NCBI GenBank assembly: GCA_028287235.1
Contig: JAQBQB010000028.1
Span: forward strand, 62,001 to 126,000
Length of the DNA stretch: 64,000 nt
Reading direction: 5' to 3'
DNA from: Gemmatimonadota bacterium
GTDB taxonomy: Bacteria; Gemmatimonadota; Gemmatimonadetes; Gemmatimonadales; Gemmatimonadaceae
The notes beneath the pieces are model-generated. The model saw only the letters and a program-made list of their open reading frames with translations. It had not been told where the DNA came from and searched no databases. Each line of letters opens with the position of its first letter. Position 1 is the stretch's first letter. Position numbers and translations under genes: made by a program. Shown in pieces: positions 51,282 through 60,305 of the stretch.

Positions 51282-51466
51282 GGATGAAATACGGGGATTA
51301 CGCCGAGTGGGCGGCGTGCCGGAGGGGGACTGCGGAAGGGCCGTACAATGCATCGACGCACAATATACGGTCTGCGTCACCACTCCATCCAGACCCAACT
51401 TCGGAACTGGCGGCCACAGCCCGTTTCCGGGTGCGCTTGGCCTTCCCATGCCCCGATATTCCGACC

Positions 51467-53260
51467 ATGGCCCTCCTCTACAAATACCTGCGCGGCTACT
51501 GGCCACTCGTGGCCCTCGCGCTCGTCCTGGCGGCGATCAACCAGGTCTTCTCCCTGCTCGATCCCCTGATCTTCCGCCACGTCATCGACGATTACGCAAC
51601 TAAGTACGACCACTACACCAACGGGCAGTTCTTCCGGGGAGTCAGCATTCTCCTGGGAATGGCCGTGGGCGTGGCGTTCGTGTCCCGGGTCGCAAAAAAC
51701 TTCCAGGACTACTTCGTCAACGTCGTAACGCAACGTTTGGGCGCGCAGCTCTATTCCGACGGAATTCGCCACTCGCTGTCACTTCCCTTCCAGGTCTTCG
51801 AGGACCAGCGCAGCGGCGAAACGCTCGGCAAGCTCCAGAAGGTGCGGGCCGACACGGAGAAGTTCATCGCCGCCTTCGTGAACGTGGTGTTCACGAGCCT
51901 CGTGGGCGTGGTCTTCGTGATGATCTACGCCTACAAGGTCCACTGGTCGATCGCCCCCGCCTTCCTGCTCACCGTGCCCGTGCTCGGCGGTCTGAGCTCG
52001 GTGCTGAGCCGGCGCATCAAGATCATCCAGAAGGTCATCGTCGCCGAAACGACCGCGCTGGCCGGCGCGACGACCGAGTCGCTGCGCAACATCGAGCTGG
52101 TGAAGAGCCTGGGTCTGTCCGACCAGGAAGTTCGCCGGCTCAACACGACGACCGACAAGATCCTCAAGCTCGAGCTGAAGAAGGTGAAGTACATCCGAAG
52201 CCTGAGCTTCATCCAGGGCACGTGCGTCAATTTGATTCGCACGGGCATCCTCTTCCTGATGCTGTACCTGATCTTCGACAAGCAGATCTCGGTGGGCCAG
52301 TTCTTCTCGCTGCTCATCTACTCGTTCTTCATCTTCGGGCCGCTGCAGGAGATCGGGAACGTCATCAACATCTACCGCGAGACCGAGGCGTCGCTCGCGA
52401 CGTATGAGGATATTTTAAATATGCCGGTCGACCCCAAGCCGGCGAACCCGGTGGCGGTGAACGACCTGCGCATCCTCGACTTCGAGTCCGTGAGCTTCAC
52501 CCACCAGACCGCGTCGACGGCCGCGCTGTCGGACATCACCTTTCGCGTGGAGCGCGGCGAGACGATCGCGTTCGTGGGACCGTCGGGCGCCGGCAAGACG
52601 ACGCTCGTGAAGCTGCTCGTGGGGCTGTACCAGCCGAGGCAGGGACGCGTGCTGTACAACGGCGTCGACAGCGGCCGCGTGGATCTCGACAAGTTTCGTG
52701 AGCGCATTGGCCTGGTGACGCAGGACGCGCAGCTCTTCTCGGGCTCGATCCGGGAGAACCTCCTTTTCGTGCGGCCCGACGCGACCGACGAGGAGTGCAT
52801 CGCGGTCCTTCGGCGCGCCGCCGCCGAGACGCTGCTGCGTCGCGCGGACAAGGGCCTGGATACCGTGATCGGCGAAGGCGGCATGAAGATCTCGGGCGGC
52901 GAGAAACAGCGCCTGTCGATCGCGCGGGCGTTGCTGCGCCACCCGCACCTCCTCGTCTTCGACGAAGCCACGTCTGCGCTGGACTCGCTCACCGAAGAAG
53001 AGATCTCGCGCACCATGCGCGACATCTCGGCCACCGCCAACGTGATCACGGTCCTGATCGCGCATCGGTTGTCGACGGTCATGCACGCGGATCGCATTCA
53101 CGTGCTCGAGCAGGGGCGCATCGTGGAAGTGGGCCGCCACGAGGAGCTGCTCGACCTCAAGGGATTGTACTACGCCATGTGGCGCCAGCAGGTCGGTGAG
53201 CGGCGCGCGGTGCGACTGGAGAAGGGCCTGCCCGATGCGAAGCTGGCTGTGGGGGTCTAG
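51467..53260 (+). CDS. ABC exporter half-transporter (membrane and ATPase domains fused)
   Basis: The ATG at 51467 gives 597 residues. Residues 1-330 are the six-helix membrane domain (YLRGYWPLVALALVLAAINQ, IYRETEASLATYEDIL at its end). The ATPase has Walker A GPSGAGKTTLVKLLVGL, Q-loop LVTQDAQLFSG, signature ISGGEKQRLSIARALLRHP, Walker B LLVFDEATSALDS and H-loop LIAHRLST. It should work as a homodimer exporting a lipid or small molecule at the inner membrane. The substrate cannot be inferred. The upstream codons in frame lack gene character. Confidence 0.93.
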   Translation: MALLYKYLRGYWPLVALALVLAAINQVFSLLDPLIFRHVIDDYATKYDHYTNGQFFRGVSILLGMAVGVAFVSRVAKNFQDYFVNVVTQRLGAQLYSDGIRHSLSLPFQVFEDQRSGETLGKLQKVRADTEKFIAAFVNVVFTSLVGVVFVMIYAYKVHWSIAPAFLLTVPVLGGLSSVLSRRIKIIQKVIVAETTALAGATTESLRNIELVKSLGLSDQEVRRLNTTTDKILKLELKKVKYIRSLSFIQGTCVNLIRTGILFLMLYLIFDKQISVGQFFSLLIYSFFIFGPLQEIGNVINIYRETEASLATYEDILNMPVDPKPANPVAVNDLRILDFESVSFTHQTASTAALSDITFRVERGETIAFVGPSGAGKTTLVKLLVGLYQPRQGRVLYNGVDSGRVDLDKFRERIGLVTQDAQLFSGSIRENLLFVRPDATDEECIAVLRRAAAETLLRRADKGLDTVIGEGGMKISGGEKQRLSIARALLRHPHLLVFDEATSALDSLTEEEISRTMRDISATANVITVLIAHRLSTVMHADRIHVLEQGRIVEVGRHEELLDLKGLYYAMWRQQVGERRAVRLEKGLPDAKLAVGV

Positions 53261-53797
53261 CTACGCCTTTATCAGCCGGTCGAGATACTTCTTCCTGAAC
53301 TTCGCCACCTTCGGCGCGATCACGACTTGGCAGTACCCCTGATCGGGATTCTGCGAGTAGTAGTCCTGATGGTACTTCTCGCCGGGAAAGTACGCCGGCG
53401 CCGCGACGATCTCGGTCACGATCGGATCGTCCCACACGCCTTCCCGCGTGAGGTCGGCCATGACCTCCTCGGCTGCGGCGCGCTGCTCGTCGGAGTGGTA
53501 GAACACGACCGACCGATACTGCGTGCCGACGTCGGCGCCCTGGCGGTTGAGCGTGGTGGGGTCGTGGATCGTGAAGAACACGCCGAGCAGATCGCGGTAC
53601 GACACCACGTTCGGATCGAAGGTGATCTGAACGACCTCCGCGTGGCCCGTCGTGCCCGAGCACACCTCACGATAGGTCGGACTGTCGACCGTACCCCCGG
53701 CGTAGCCCGACTCCACCTTCTCCACGCCGCGGAGCTGGCGAAAGACGGCGTCGAGGCACCAGAAGCAGCCGCCGCCAAAAGTCGCGATCTCTGTCAT
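53261..53797 (-). CDS. msrA: Peptide methionine sulfoxide reductase
   Basis: The ATG at 53797 follows AGGAG and gives 178 residues. The catalytic motif is FGGGCFWCLDAVFRQLRGVE. YAGGTVDSPTYREVCSGTTG and HAEVVQITFDPNVVSYRDLL follow, with EKYHQDYYSQNPDQGYC near the C terminus, ending with the resolving Cys. The enzyme reduces methionine-S-sulfoxide in proteins with thioredoxin. It lies on the same strand as the sigma gene, separated from it by the perfect hairpin at 53850-53898. Confidence 0.95.
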   Translation of the reverse strand: MTEIATFGGGCFWCLDAVFRQLRGVEKVESGYAGGTVDSPTYREVCSGTTGHAEVVQITFDPNVVSYRDLLGVFFTIHDPTTLNRQGADVGTQYRSVVFYHSDEQRAAAEEVMADLTREGVWDDPIVTEIVAAPAYFPGEKYHQDYYSQNPDQGYCQVVIAPKVAKFRKKYLDRLIKA

Positions 53798-53849
53798 GCT
53801 GAGCTCCTGTTGGCTTAAGACCAAATTCGGCGATTCGCGCGCTCCTGTT

Positions 53850-53898
53850 CTCAGGGCTCTGGGAGGAGGATACTGAATCCTCCTCCCAGAGCCCTGAG
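53850..53898 (-). terminator. Perfect 22-bp hairpin after the sigma factor gene
   Basis: Bases 53850-53871 (CTCAGGGCTCTGGGAGGAGG followed by AT) pair without mismatch with 53877-53898, loop ACTGA. There is no T tract on either side. It starts 49 bases after the sigma stop and 53 bases before msrA. It may be a terminator of an unusual type or an mRNA-stabilising or regulatory stem. Confidence 0.75.
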
Positions 53899-53946
53899 TC
53901 CGAGAGTGCACGAAATTGTAGACGCGCAATTGATGCGCGGGAAGTC

Positions 53947-54819
53947 CTACGCGGCCATTCCATCTCGAAGGACGTCCGCCGTATCCGTCTCCCGCAGCCG
54001 CTTCAACGCACGGTCGCGCAGCTGACGAACCCGCTCGCGCGTGACACCGAGCTCGCGGGCGATCTCCTGCAGCGTCATCGGCCGGTTGCCCTCGAGTCCG
54101 AAGTACAGGATCAACACGCGGCGGTCGCGCGGCGACAGCACTTCCAGCGCGCGGGCGATCGCTTCGCGGCGCGAATCGCTCTCCACGCCGCCCGGCAACA
54201 CGTCCTCGTCCTCGCCACGCTCCAACACGAGCGTTTCGCCGAGCGTTCGGCCGCCGTCGGCGGCGTTCGTCGGCTCGTCGAGCGAACGCGTCGGCTGCAA
54301 CAAGGCCACGAGTCCGCGGGTGACGTCGAGCGAGAGATCGGCGACCGACGCGATCTCTTCCTCGTACGGCTCACGCGAGAGCTTCTGCCGCAGCACTTCC
54401 TGGGCGCGCGACACGCGCGTCAGGTCGGCCGCGCGGTTGAGCGGCACCTGCACGGTGCGTCCCTGCCGTTGCACGGCGGAATGCAGCGCCTGGCGAATCC
54501 ACCACACCGCGTAACTGATGAAGTTCACGCCGACGTCCGGATCGTACTTGTCGGCGGCGCGCACGAGACCCGCGTTCGCCTCGCTGACGAGATCGCCGAG
54601 CGGCACGCCGCGGTTCTGATATTGTTTCGCCACGGAGAACGCAAAGCGCAAGTTCGCGCGGATCAGCTCCGATCGCGCCTCCTCGCGGATGTCGTCGTCC
54701 GTCGCGGCGCGCATTGCGCGCGCGAGATCTTTTTGCTGCTGTGCCGTGAGCACGGGCTCACCGCGGAGCTCTTCGATGTAGAGATCCAGCAGGTCGCGAT
54801 CGTCATTCGTCGAATACAT
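53947..54819 (-). CDS. RNA polymerase sigma factor, SigA/RpoD-like (short form)
   Basis: This 290-residue sigma-70 starts MYSTNDDRDLLDLYIEELRG with region 1.2. Region 2 is LIRANLRFAFSVAKQYQNRG and KYDPDVGVNFISYAVWWIRQ. Region 3 is VPLNRAADLTRVSRAQEVL, and region 4 has the HTH MTLQEIARELGVTRERVRQL. There is no region 1.1, as in Bacteroidota-type primary factors. A short insert (DGGRTLGETLVLERGEDEDV) lies between 3.2 and 4. Whether it is the main or an alternative factor cannot be told here. Its upstream region carries the AACCATCTAA motif also found before arsR. Confidence 0.93.
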   Translation of the reverse strand: MYSTNDDRDLLDLYIEELRGEPVLTAQQQKDLARAMRAATDDDIREEARSELIRANLRFAFSVAKQYQNRGVPLGDLVSEANAGLVRAADKYDPDVGVNFISYAVWWIRQALHSAVQRQGRTVQVPLNRAADLTRVSRAQEVLRQKLSREPYEEEIASVADLSLDVTRGLVALLQPTRSLDEPTNAADGGRTLGETLVLERGEDEDVLPGGVESDSRREAIARALEVLSPRDRRVLILYFGLEGNRPMTLQEIARELGVTRERVRQLRDRALKRLRETDTADVLRDGMAA

Positions 54820-54863
54820 CGCTCACCTCCGGCGCATGTGCGCCAGACCTGATGTTCATGCAG

Positions 54864-54881
54864 TTATACAACCATCTAATT
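54864..54881. promoter_or_regulatory. Possible ArsR operator before the sigma gene
   Basis: AACCATCTAA at 54870-54879 is identical to 55370-55379 upstream of the ArsR gene, with similar flanks (TATACAACCATCTAAT here, TAGATAACCATCTAAG there). Both sit about 45 bases before their start codons in locally AT-rich DNA, where a promoter would lie. Shared control is inferred. Confidence 0.4.
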
Positions 54882-54924
54882 AACGGGCGAACCGGTCGCG
54901 CTCTATCGGGGACTTGCTCCGCTA

Positions 54925-55332
54925 CTACGCCTGCTTTGCCGCGCTGGTTCTCCGGCGCGGCGGCTTGGCGCGCGTAGCGCCCCCTTCCTTCAGATCCTTC
55001 ACATCCTTGATATCCTTCACGCCAGCGTCGACCTCTGCTTCGACGTGCGCCTTCACCTGCACCGCCATCTTCCGGCGAAGCTCGGCCATGTACGTCTCGA
55101 GCACCGCCGGCCGGGTACGGTAGTACACGAACTGCCCGTCGCGCCGCGATTCCACGAGGCCGGCGCTGGCGAGCTCCTTCAGGTGATGCGAAATCGTGGC
55201 CTGTCGCACCGGAAAGCAGCCGCAAAGCCGGCGACAGCCGACCTCGCTCTGCTTCGCGATATGCTCGAGAATCTCGAACCGTCGAGGGTCGGCAAGCGCC
55301 TTCGCGATTCGTTGGAACTGCTCTGCGTCCAC
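54925..55332 (-). CDS. ArsR-family transcriptional regulator
   Basis: GTG at 55332 opens a 135-residue protein beginning MDAEQFQRIAKALADPRRFE and ILEHIAKQSE. The winged helix has the recognition helix VRQATISHHLKELASAGLVE followed by the wing SRRDGQFVYYRT. CRRLCGCFP just before it could be a metal or arsenite sensor, as in ArsR proteins with Cys in this helix. The C terminus is Lys/Ala-rich and disordered. An inverted repeat CTACCATACG/CGGTATGATAG (55336-55363) overlaps its start region. It sits directly upstream of the sigma gene on the same strand. Confidence 0.88.
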   Translation of the reverse strand: MDAEQFQRIAKALADPRRFEILEHIAKQSEVGCRRLCGCFPVRQATISHHLKELASAGLVESRRDGQFVYYRTRPAVLETYMAELRRKMAVQVKAHVEAEVDAGVKDIKDVKDLKEGGATRAKPPRRRTSAAKQA

Positions 55333-55335
55333 GGT

Positions 55336-55379
55336 CTACCATACGCTCCAAACGGTATGATAGATAGATAACCATCTAA
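55336..55379. promoter_or_regulatory. ArsR promoter region with inverted repeat and shared motif
   Basis: CTACCATACG (55336-55345) and CGGTATGATAG (55353-55363) form an imperfect inverted repeat. Next to it TAGATAACCATCTA (55365-55378) is a second short inverted repeat that contains the AACCATCTAA shared with the sigma promoter. Together they look like an autoregulatory operator. Confidence 0.5.
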
Positions 55380-55458
55380 GTGTACGACGCAAGGGCGGCA
55401 GAAGTTCCATGGGCGGAGCCGGTTACCTTTCGGCCCAATACCTGCCAAATCGTCCCCG

Positions 55459-56697
55459 ATGATGACCAGCACCGCGCCGCAACGCCGCGCCAACAACGCG
55501 GCCGCAGATTCCTCCTCGACGGGCAAACGCGCCGTTCCGACGCATCGCCTCACCGATCTTCCAACCTACGTGTTCGCCTGGCTCGACGAGCTCAAGGCTG
55601 AAGCTCGCGCAGGCGGCGCCGACCTGATCGACTTGGGCATTGGCAATCCCGACCAGCCCACGCCCCAGCCGATCATCGACGTGATCACGGCCGCGTACGC
55701 CGACCCCCGCACCCACGGCTACCCGCCCTTTCGCGGCACCGAGGAATTCCGCCGCGCGGTCGCCGGCTTCATGGACCGCCGGTTCGGCGTAGCCGTCGAC
55801 GCCGAGGACGAAGTGCTCTGTCTGAGCGGCGGCAAGGAGGGCATCGCCCACGCGACGATCGCCTTCGCCGATGAATCCACGATCTCGCTCGTGCCCGACA
55901 TCTGTTACCCTGTGCACGCGCGCGCCACCGGGCTCGCCGGCGGGCGCACGCATCTCCTGCCGCTCACCGCCGAGAACGGCTTCGTGCCCGATCTGGGAAG
56001 CATTCCAGCCGAGGTGCTGCGCGATGCGCGGTTGTTACTGCTCAACTTTCCGCACAACCCAACGGGAGCCGTCGCGACGCTCGAGCTGTACGAAGAGGCG
56101 GTGGCGCTCTGCCGCGACAACGGCATCGTGCTCATCTCCGATCTCGCGTACAGCGAGCTGACGTACGACGGCCATGTGGCGCCGAGCGCGCTCCAGGTTC
56201 CCGGCGCGAAAGACGTGACTCTCGAGTTCCACTCCTTCTCGAAGACGTTCAACATGGCCGGGTCGCGCATCGGCTTCGCCGTGGGTAGCCGCGAGCTGAT
56301 CGACACGCTGCTCGGCGTGCGCACCAACATGGGCTACGGCACTCCGGTGCCGATCCAAACCGGCGCGGCCTACGCGCTCGACCACATCGAAGAGCTCGAG
56401 GGGCCCGTCGTGGCGCGGTATGAAAAGCGGCGTGATGCATTGTTGGCCGGGTTCCGCTCACTCGGCTGGAAGACGGAAGCGCCGCACGCCACGATGTTCG
56501 TTTGGCTCCCCATTCCACGCGGCTTCACGGCGCAGGGATGGACCGAGCATCTGATCGACCGTGCGGGTGTGGTGGTCACTCCGGGTAACGCGTTCGGCCC
56601 GGGCGGCGAGCGCTTCTTCCGCGTCTCGCTCGTAGGCGACGAAGCGGTGCTCGAAGCGGCGATCGAGCGGCTGCGGGCCGCGGGGATTCGTTATTGA
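55459..56697 (+). CDS. Class I/II aminotransferase, LL-DAP/alanine aminotransferase-like
   Basis: This 412-residue PLP enzyme begins MMTSTAPQRRANNAAADSSS, a disordered lead. Fold I features are LIDLGIGNPDQPTP, HGYPPFRGTEEFRRAVAGFM, LNFPHNPTGAVATL, ISDLAYSELTYDG and the PLP lysine in FHSFSKTFNMAGSRIGF. The C terminus has VVVTPGNAFGPGGERFFRVS. This resembles AlaC and the DapL-like group. It probably makes alanine or diaminopimelate precursors, and which one is uncertain. It is divergent from arsR, with about 125 bases between the starts. Confidence 0.9.
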   Translation: MMTSTAPQRRANNAAADSSSTGKRAVPTHRLTDLPTYVFAWLDELKAEARAGGADLIDLGIGNPDQPTPQPIIDVITAAYADPRTHGYPPFRGTEEFRRAVAGFMDRRFGVAVDAEDEVLCLSGGKEGIAHATIAFADESTISLVPDICYPVHARATGLAGGRTHLLPLTAENGFVPDLGSIPAEVLRDARLLLLNFPHNPTGAVATLELYEEAVALCRDNGIVLISDLAYSELTYDGHVAPSALQVPGAKDVTLEFHSFSKTFNMAGSRIGFAVGSRELIDTLLGVRTNMGYGTPVPIQTGAAYALDHIEELEGPVVARYEKRRDALLAGFRSLGWKTEAPHATMFVWLPIPRGFTAQGWTEHLIDRAGVVVTPGNAFGPGGERFFRVSLVGDEAVLEAAIERLRAAGIRY

Positions 56698-56778
56698 GAG
56701 GAAGCACTTCCTCCTTCCCTCCTTCGCCCGTCCGTGGCGCGCCTCCTGCACTTCAGTTCGCCCAACCAGGAGGATTTC

Positions 56779-57012
56779 ATGACAGACGACATCAACGACC
56801 GCGACGGTTTGATCGATTCACAGAACGCGAGCAGCGTCCCCGCCACCGATAGCGCCGCCGGCGGCGCCGTCGATCCGAACGACGAGGTGCCCGTTCCTCA
56901 GGCGATGTGGCCGTCGGAGATCGACGAGCGCGCACAGGTCGTCGAAGCGCTGCGCGGAAAAGGTCCCGTGCCGCGCACCGACACGCAGGTCGATCCGCCG
57001 GCGAGCCTGTAG
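56779..57012 (+). CDS. Small acidic protein of unknown function
   Basis: The ATG at 56779 follows AGGAGG and gives 77 residues, starting MTDDINDRDGLIDSQNASSV. The sequence is rich in Asp, Ala and Pro and is probably disordered, apart from a short helix WPSEIDERAQVVEALR. No family is recognised. It ends 5 bases before the convergent ADOP gene. Confidence 0.6.
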   Translation: MTDDINDRDGLIDSQNASSVPATDSAAGGAVDPNDEVPVPQAMWPSEIDERAQVVEALRGKGPVPRTDTQVDPPASL

Positions 57013-57017
57013 TTCTT

Positions 57018-59732
57018 CTAGCTGGCCCTGAGCGCCTCAGTAGGGCTGACCGTAGTCGCGCGGCGCGCCGGAAGCGCGCACGCGCACACGGCCACAGCGG
57101 TGAGCACGCACGTCACCGCCGCGAGGGTCGGAAGATCGGTCGTCGTCACGCCCACGAGCAACGTGCGCAGCAACCGGTCGACCACCATCGCACCGGCGAG
57201 TCCCAGCACGAGTCCCGTAGCGGTCATCCGAACGCCCTCGCCAAGAATCAGCCGCATCACCGAGCCCGTCGATGCGCCGAGCGCCATGCGCACGCCGATC
57301 TCGTACGTCCGCTGCGACACGCTGAACGCGATCACGCCGTAGATCCCGATTCCCGCGAGCGCCAACGCGAGCGCGGCAAACCCGACGAGTAGAATTGTCG
57401 TGAAGGTGCGGCTGGCAATCGAACGTCCGACGACCTGCTCCATCGTCGCCACCTGTGCGATGGCCACGAGCGGATTGGCCGCGCGAACCAGGGCGCGCAC
57501 CGTCGGCGTGATCCCCGCGGGATCGCCAGACGTGCGGACGATGAGCGACATGGTGCGCGGCATCGAGTACGCGGCGACTCCCGACTGCGCGTACGGGAAA
57601 TACATCGTCGACGGCACGTCCGCCTGGATGCCGCGCACCCGCACGTCGGCCACGACGCCCACGATCGTCACCCACGGCGCCGTGTCGTTGAACATCTTTA
57701 ACGTGCGGCCGATCGGATCGACGCCGGGCCACAGCGTCTTCGCCATCGTCTCGTTGATGACGGCGACCGGCGGCGCGCCCATGCGGTCGGATTCGGTGAA
57801 CACGCGGCCGCGCAGAATACGGATCGACATCGTGCGGAAATAGTCGGGAGTCACGGGGTTGGGGCGGCCGACCGGCGCCTCGGCGATCGTCTTCACGACT
57901 CTGCCGTCGATCATGATCGACCAGCCGTTGTCGCTGCCCGAGATCGGCAGGGCCGCGTCGGCGGCGGCCGCGGTGACGCCGGGCAGGTGCGCCGCGCGCG
58001 ACACCAGCTGGCGAAAGAACTCGTCCGCCGTCGTGTCGGTGTAGCCGCGCGGCGGAAGTGTGAGCTGCATGGTGAGCAAACGCGATGCGTCGAATCCCAT
58101 GTCGACGGCTTGCAGCTTTACGAGGCTGCGCACGAGCAGCCCCGCGCCCGTCAGCATGATGACCGCCAACGCTACCTCGGCCGCGACGAGCGCGCGGCGC
58201 GCCAGCCGCGACGCACCCACGGCCGACGTCTTCCCGCCGTCGCGGAGCGTTTCATTCGAGTCGCCCCGCAGTCCGCGCGCGGCCGGTGCGAGGCCGAACA
58301 GCAATCCGGTGGCGAGCGTGATCGCCGCCGTGAAGAGGACGACGCGGTAGTCGACGCCCACCTCGTCCATGCGGGGCACATCGCCCGGCGCGAGCGAGAC
58401 GAGCGCGCGCACACCGACGATGGCGAGCCCCACACCGAGCACCGCGCCGAACAGCGCGTAGAGCATGCTCTCCGTGAGCATCTGCCGCACCATACGCCCG
58501 CCCGACGCGCCGAGCGCGGCACGGATCGCGAACTCCTTTCGCCGCGACTCGCCGCGGACGAGCAGCAGATTCGCCACGTTCACCGATGCGATGAGCAGGA
58601 TGAACGTGACCGCGCCGAGCAGCGCGAGCAGATAGGGCCGCGTAGGTCCGAGCAGCGCGTCGCGCAGCGGCGTGATGGCCGCGGTCAGCGGCTGCGACGG
58701 AAAGTACGTCTCCGGAAAATCGCGCATCCACCGCTGGTCGAGCGTCCGCGCCTGCGCGCGCGCCTGCTCCACCGTCGCGCCGCTCGCGAGCTGCCCAACG
58801 AGACGCATGTAGTGGTTGTTGCGCGTCTGCAGGCTGTCGACGTTCATTCGCCAGGGCGTCCAGAGCTCGGTGGTCGCGTCGGGAAAGTTGAAGCCGGGCG
58901 GCATGACGCCGATCACCGTGAACTTCGTTCCACTCACCTGCATCGTCTTTCCAATGACGCCCGGATCGGCGCCGAACTGCTGGCGCCACAACGCCTGGCT
59001 GATCACCGTGACGCGCGCCTTCGACGCCGGCGCGAACTCGTCGCGCGCGAAGGTGCGCCCGAACGACGGCTTCGTGCCGAGGATGTCGAAGAAGTCGTGG
59101 GACACGCGAGCGCCGCTGGCCCGCACCGGCTGATCGCCCACGGAGATCGTGGCGGTCGGCGTGCTGTACGCGGCGAGCTTCGACAGCGACGTCATGTCGC
59201 GCTGGTAGTCCACGAATTCGTGCTCCGACACCTGGACGTACGGCGCTTGATGCGTGAACGCGACGATCCGCTCGACGTGCGCAAACGGCAGCGGACGCAG
59301 GAGCACAGCGTTCACCACGCTGAAGATCGCCGCGTTCGCGCCGATGCCGAGGGCGAGCGTGGCGAGAACCACCGCAGTGAATGCCGGGCGGTGCACCATG
59401 CTGCGGAGCGCGTAGCGAACGTCCTGCTGCAGGATCGACATGGATTCCTCGGGGCGGTGGAGATGTGGATCGAGCGCCGGCGAGCCGTAGCGCGTGCGAT
59501 CGGCGAGATAGGCGGCCCGTTCGGCGAGCGCGCTCATGACGAGATCGGGAACGAGCCGCATCCAGAGGCGCGCGGCAGCGGGTGCGGAGCGCGCTTCGCC
59601 GCGGACGCGATCGCGATAGAACTCCGCCATGTCCTCGGCGTAGCGATGGCGGAACGGAGGCGGATAAAGCCGGAGCAGCGCGCGGTATAGGCGCTCACCG
59701 CGCGCGGCGGTGTGGCGATCGGCGTGCGTCAT
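57018..59732 (-). CDS. FtsX/MacB-type ABC permease, ADOP family
   Basis: This 904-residue inner-membrane protein has the extra N-terminal segment typical of PadR-linked ADOPs (RLYRALLRLYPPPFRHRYAE, DMAEFYRDR), then SILQQDVRYALRSMVHRPAF. Two permease units follow, with FTAVVLATLALGIGANAAIF, LIASVNVANLLLVRGESRRK plus EFAIRAALGASGG, and SVSQRTYEIGVRMALGASTG. Periplasmic MacB_PCD domains lie between them. No ATPase gene is near. Its start overlaps the PadR stop as ATGA. A role in exporting lipoproteins or peptides, or in drug efflux, is likely but not shown. Confidence 0.92.
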   Translation of the reverse strand: MTHADRHTAARGERLYRALLRLYPPPFRHRYAEDMAEFYRDRVRGEARSAPAAARLWMRLVPDLVMSALAERAAYLADRTRYGSPALDPHLHRPEESMSILQQDVRYALRSMVHRPAFTAVVLATLALGIGANAAIFSVVNAVLLRPLPFAHVERIVAFTHQAPYVQVSEHEFVDYQRDMTSLSKLAAYSTPTATISVGDQPVRASGARVSHDFFDILGTKPSFGRTFARDEFAPASKARVTVISQALWRQQFGADPGVIGKTMQVSGTKFTVIGVMPPGFNFPDATTELWTPWRMNVDSLQTRNNHYMRLVGQLASGATVEQARAQARTLDQRWMRDFPETYFPSQPLTAAITPLRDALLGPTRPYLLALLGAVTFILLIASVNVANLLLVRGESRRKEFAIRAALGASGGRMVRQMLTESMLYALFGAVLGVGLAIVGVRALVSLAPGDVPRMDEVGVDYRVVLFTAAITLATGLLFGLAPAARGLRGDSNETLRDGGKTSAVGASRLARRALVAAEVALAVIMLTGAGLLVRSLVKLQAVDMGFDASRLLTMQLTLPPRGYTDTTADEFFRQLVSRAAHLPGVTAAAADAALPISGSDNGWSIMIDGRVVKTIAEAPVGRPNPVTPDYFRTMSIRILRGRVFTESDRMGAPPVAVINETMAKTLWPGVDPIGRTLKMFNDTAPWVTIVGVVADVRVRGIQADVPSTMYFPYAQSGVAAYSMPRTMSLIVRTSGDPAGITPTVRALVRAANPLVAIAQVATMEQVVGRSIASRTFTTILLVGFAALALALAGIGIYGVIAFSVSQRTYEIGVRMALGASTGSVMRLILGEGVRMTATGLVLGLAGAMVVDRLLRTLLVGVTTTDLPTLAAVTCVLTAVAVCACALPARRATTVSPTEALRAS

Positions 59733-60109
59733 GCCGGCAGCGGCGCGATCACCCGCCGCTCTTCGCCGAGGCGTACGAGCGCGCGCAGCCGCTCGAGCTC
59801 CGCCGCCAACACGCGCCGGCCGAATGGAGACAGCCGATAGTATCGCCGGCGCTCGTCGTCGGTCTGGGCAGACGGGCGCCGGCTGGATTCGTCGAGTAGC
59901 CCGTCTGTCTCGAGCCGGCGGATGGTGCGATAGAGGTTGCCCGCCTCGAGTGCGATGGCGCCCCGGGTGTGGTCGATGATGTCCTGCCGAATCCCGTAGC
60001 CGTGCCGTTCGCCGGCGGACAGCATGGTCAGCACGAGGAGCTCGACCGGCTTGAGCGGGCGCAGCGAGTCAGGCGCGGAGTGCTGCGCGGGATGGTGCGA
60101 CACGGGCAT
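59729..60109 (-). CDS. PadR-family transcriptional regulator
   Basis: This 126-residue repressor has the PadR winged helix LKPVELLVLTMLSAGERHGY, GNLYRTIRRLETDGLLDESS and RRYYRLSPFGRRVLAAELER. It overlaps the ADOP gene by ATGA. This pair is a standard unit in Acidobacteriota and Gemmatimonadota, where PadR controls its own ADOP. A perfect 7-bp inverted repeat at 60129-60147 lies 20 bases before its start codon, which fits autorepression. Confidence 0.93.
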   Translation of the reverse strand: MPVSHHPAQHSAPDSLRPLKPVELLVLTMLSAGERHGYGIRQDIIDHTRGAIALEAGNLYRTIRRLETDGLLDESSRRPSAQTDDERRRYYRLSPFGRRVLAAELERLRALVRLGEERRVIAPLPA

Positions 60110-60128
60110 CTCCGGTGGCGTCCGCAGG

Positions 60129-60147
60129 TATAGTCGAATTGACTATA
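60129..60147. promoter_or_regulatory. Candidate PadR operator
   Basis: TATAGTCGAATTGACTATA is a perfect 7-bp inverted repeat (TATAGTC/GACTATA) with a 5-base centre. It lies 20 bases upstream of the PadR start, on the likely promoter. Confidence 0.65.
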
Positions 60148-60305
60148 TGCGTTCGACACCGAGAATCCGGCGATGGTTGGAATGCGACGAGGCGCCTAAT
60201 AGCGAGCTCAGCCAAGCGTCGCCCTTGATAACTTCAGGCTGGCCGCCGATTATTGCGCCGGCGCCCAAGGGGCGCGGTACTTCGCACTTGGCCGGAGGGT
60301 CGAGG

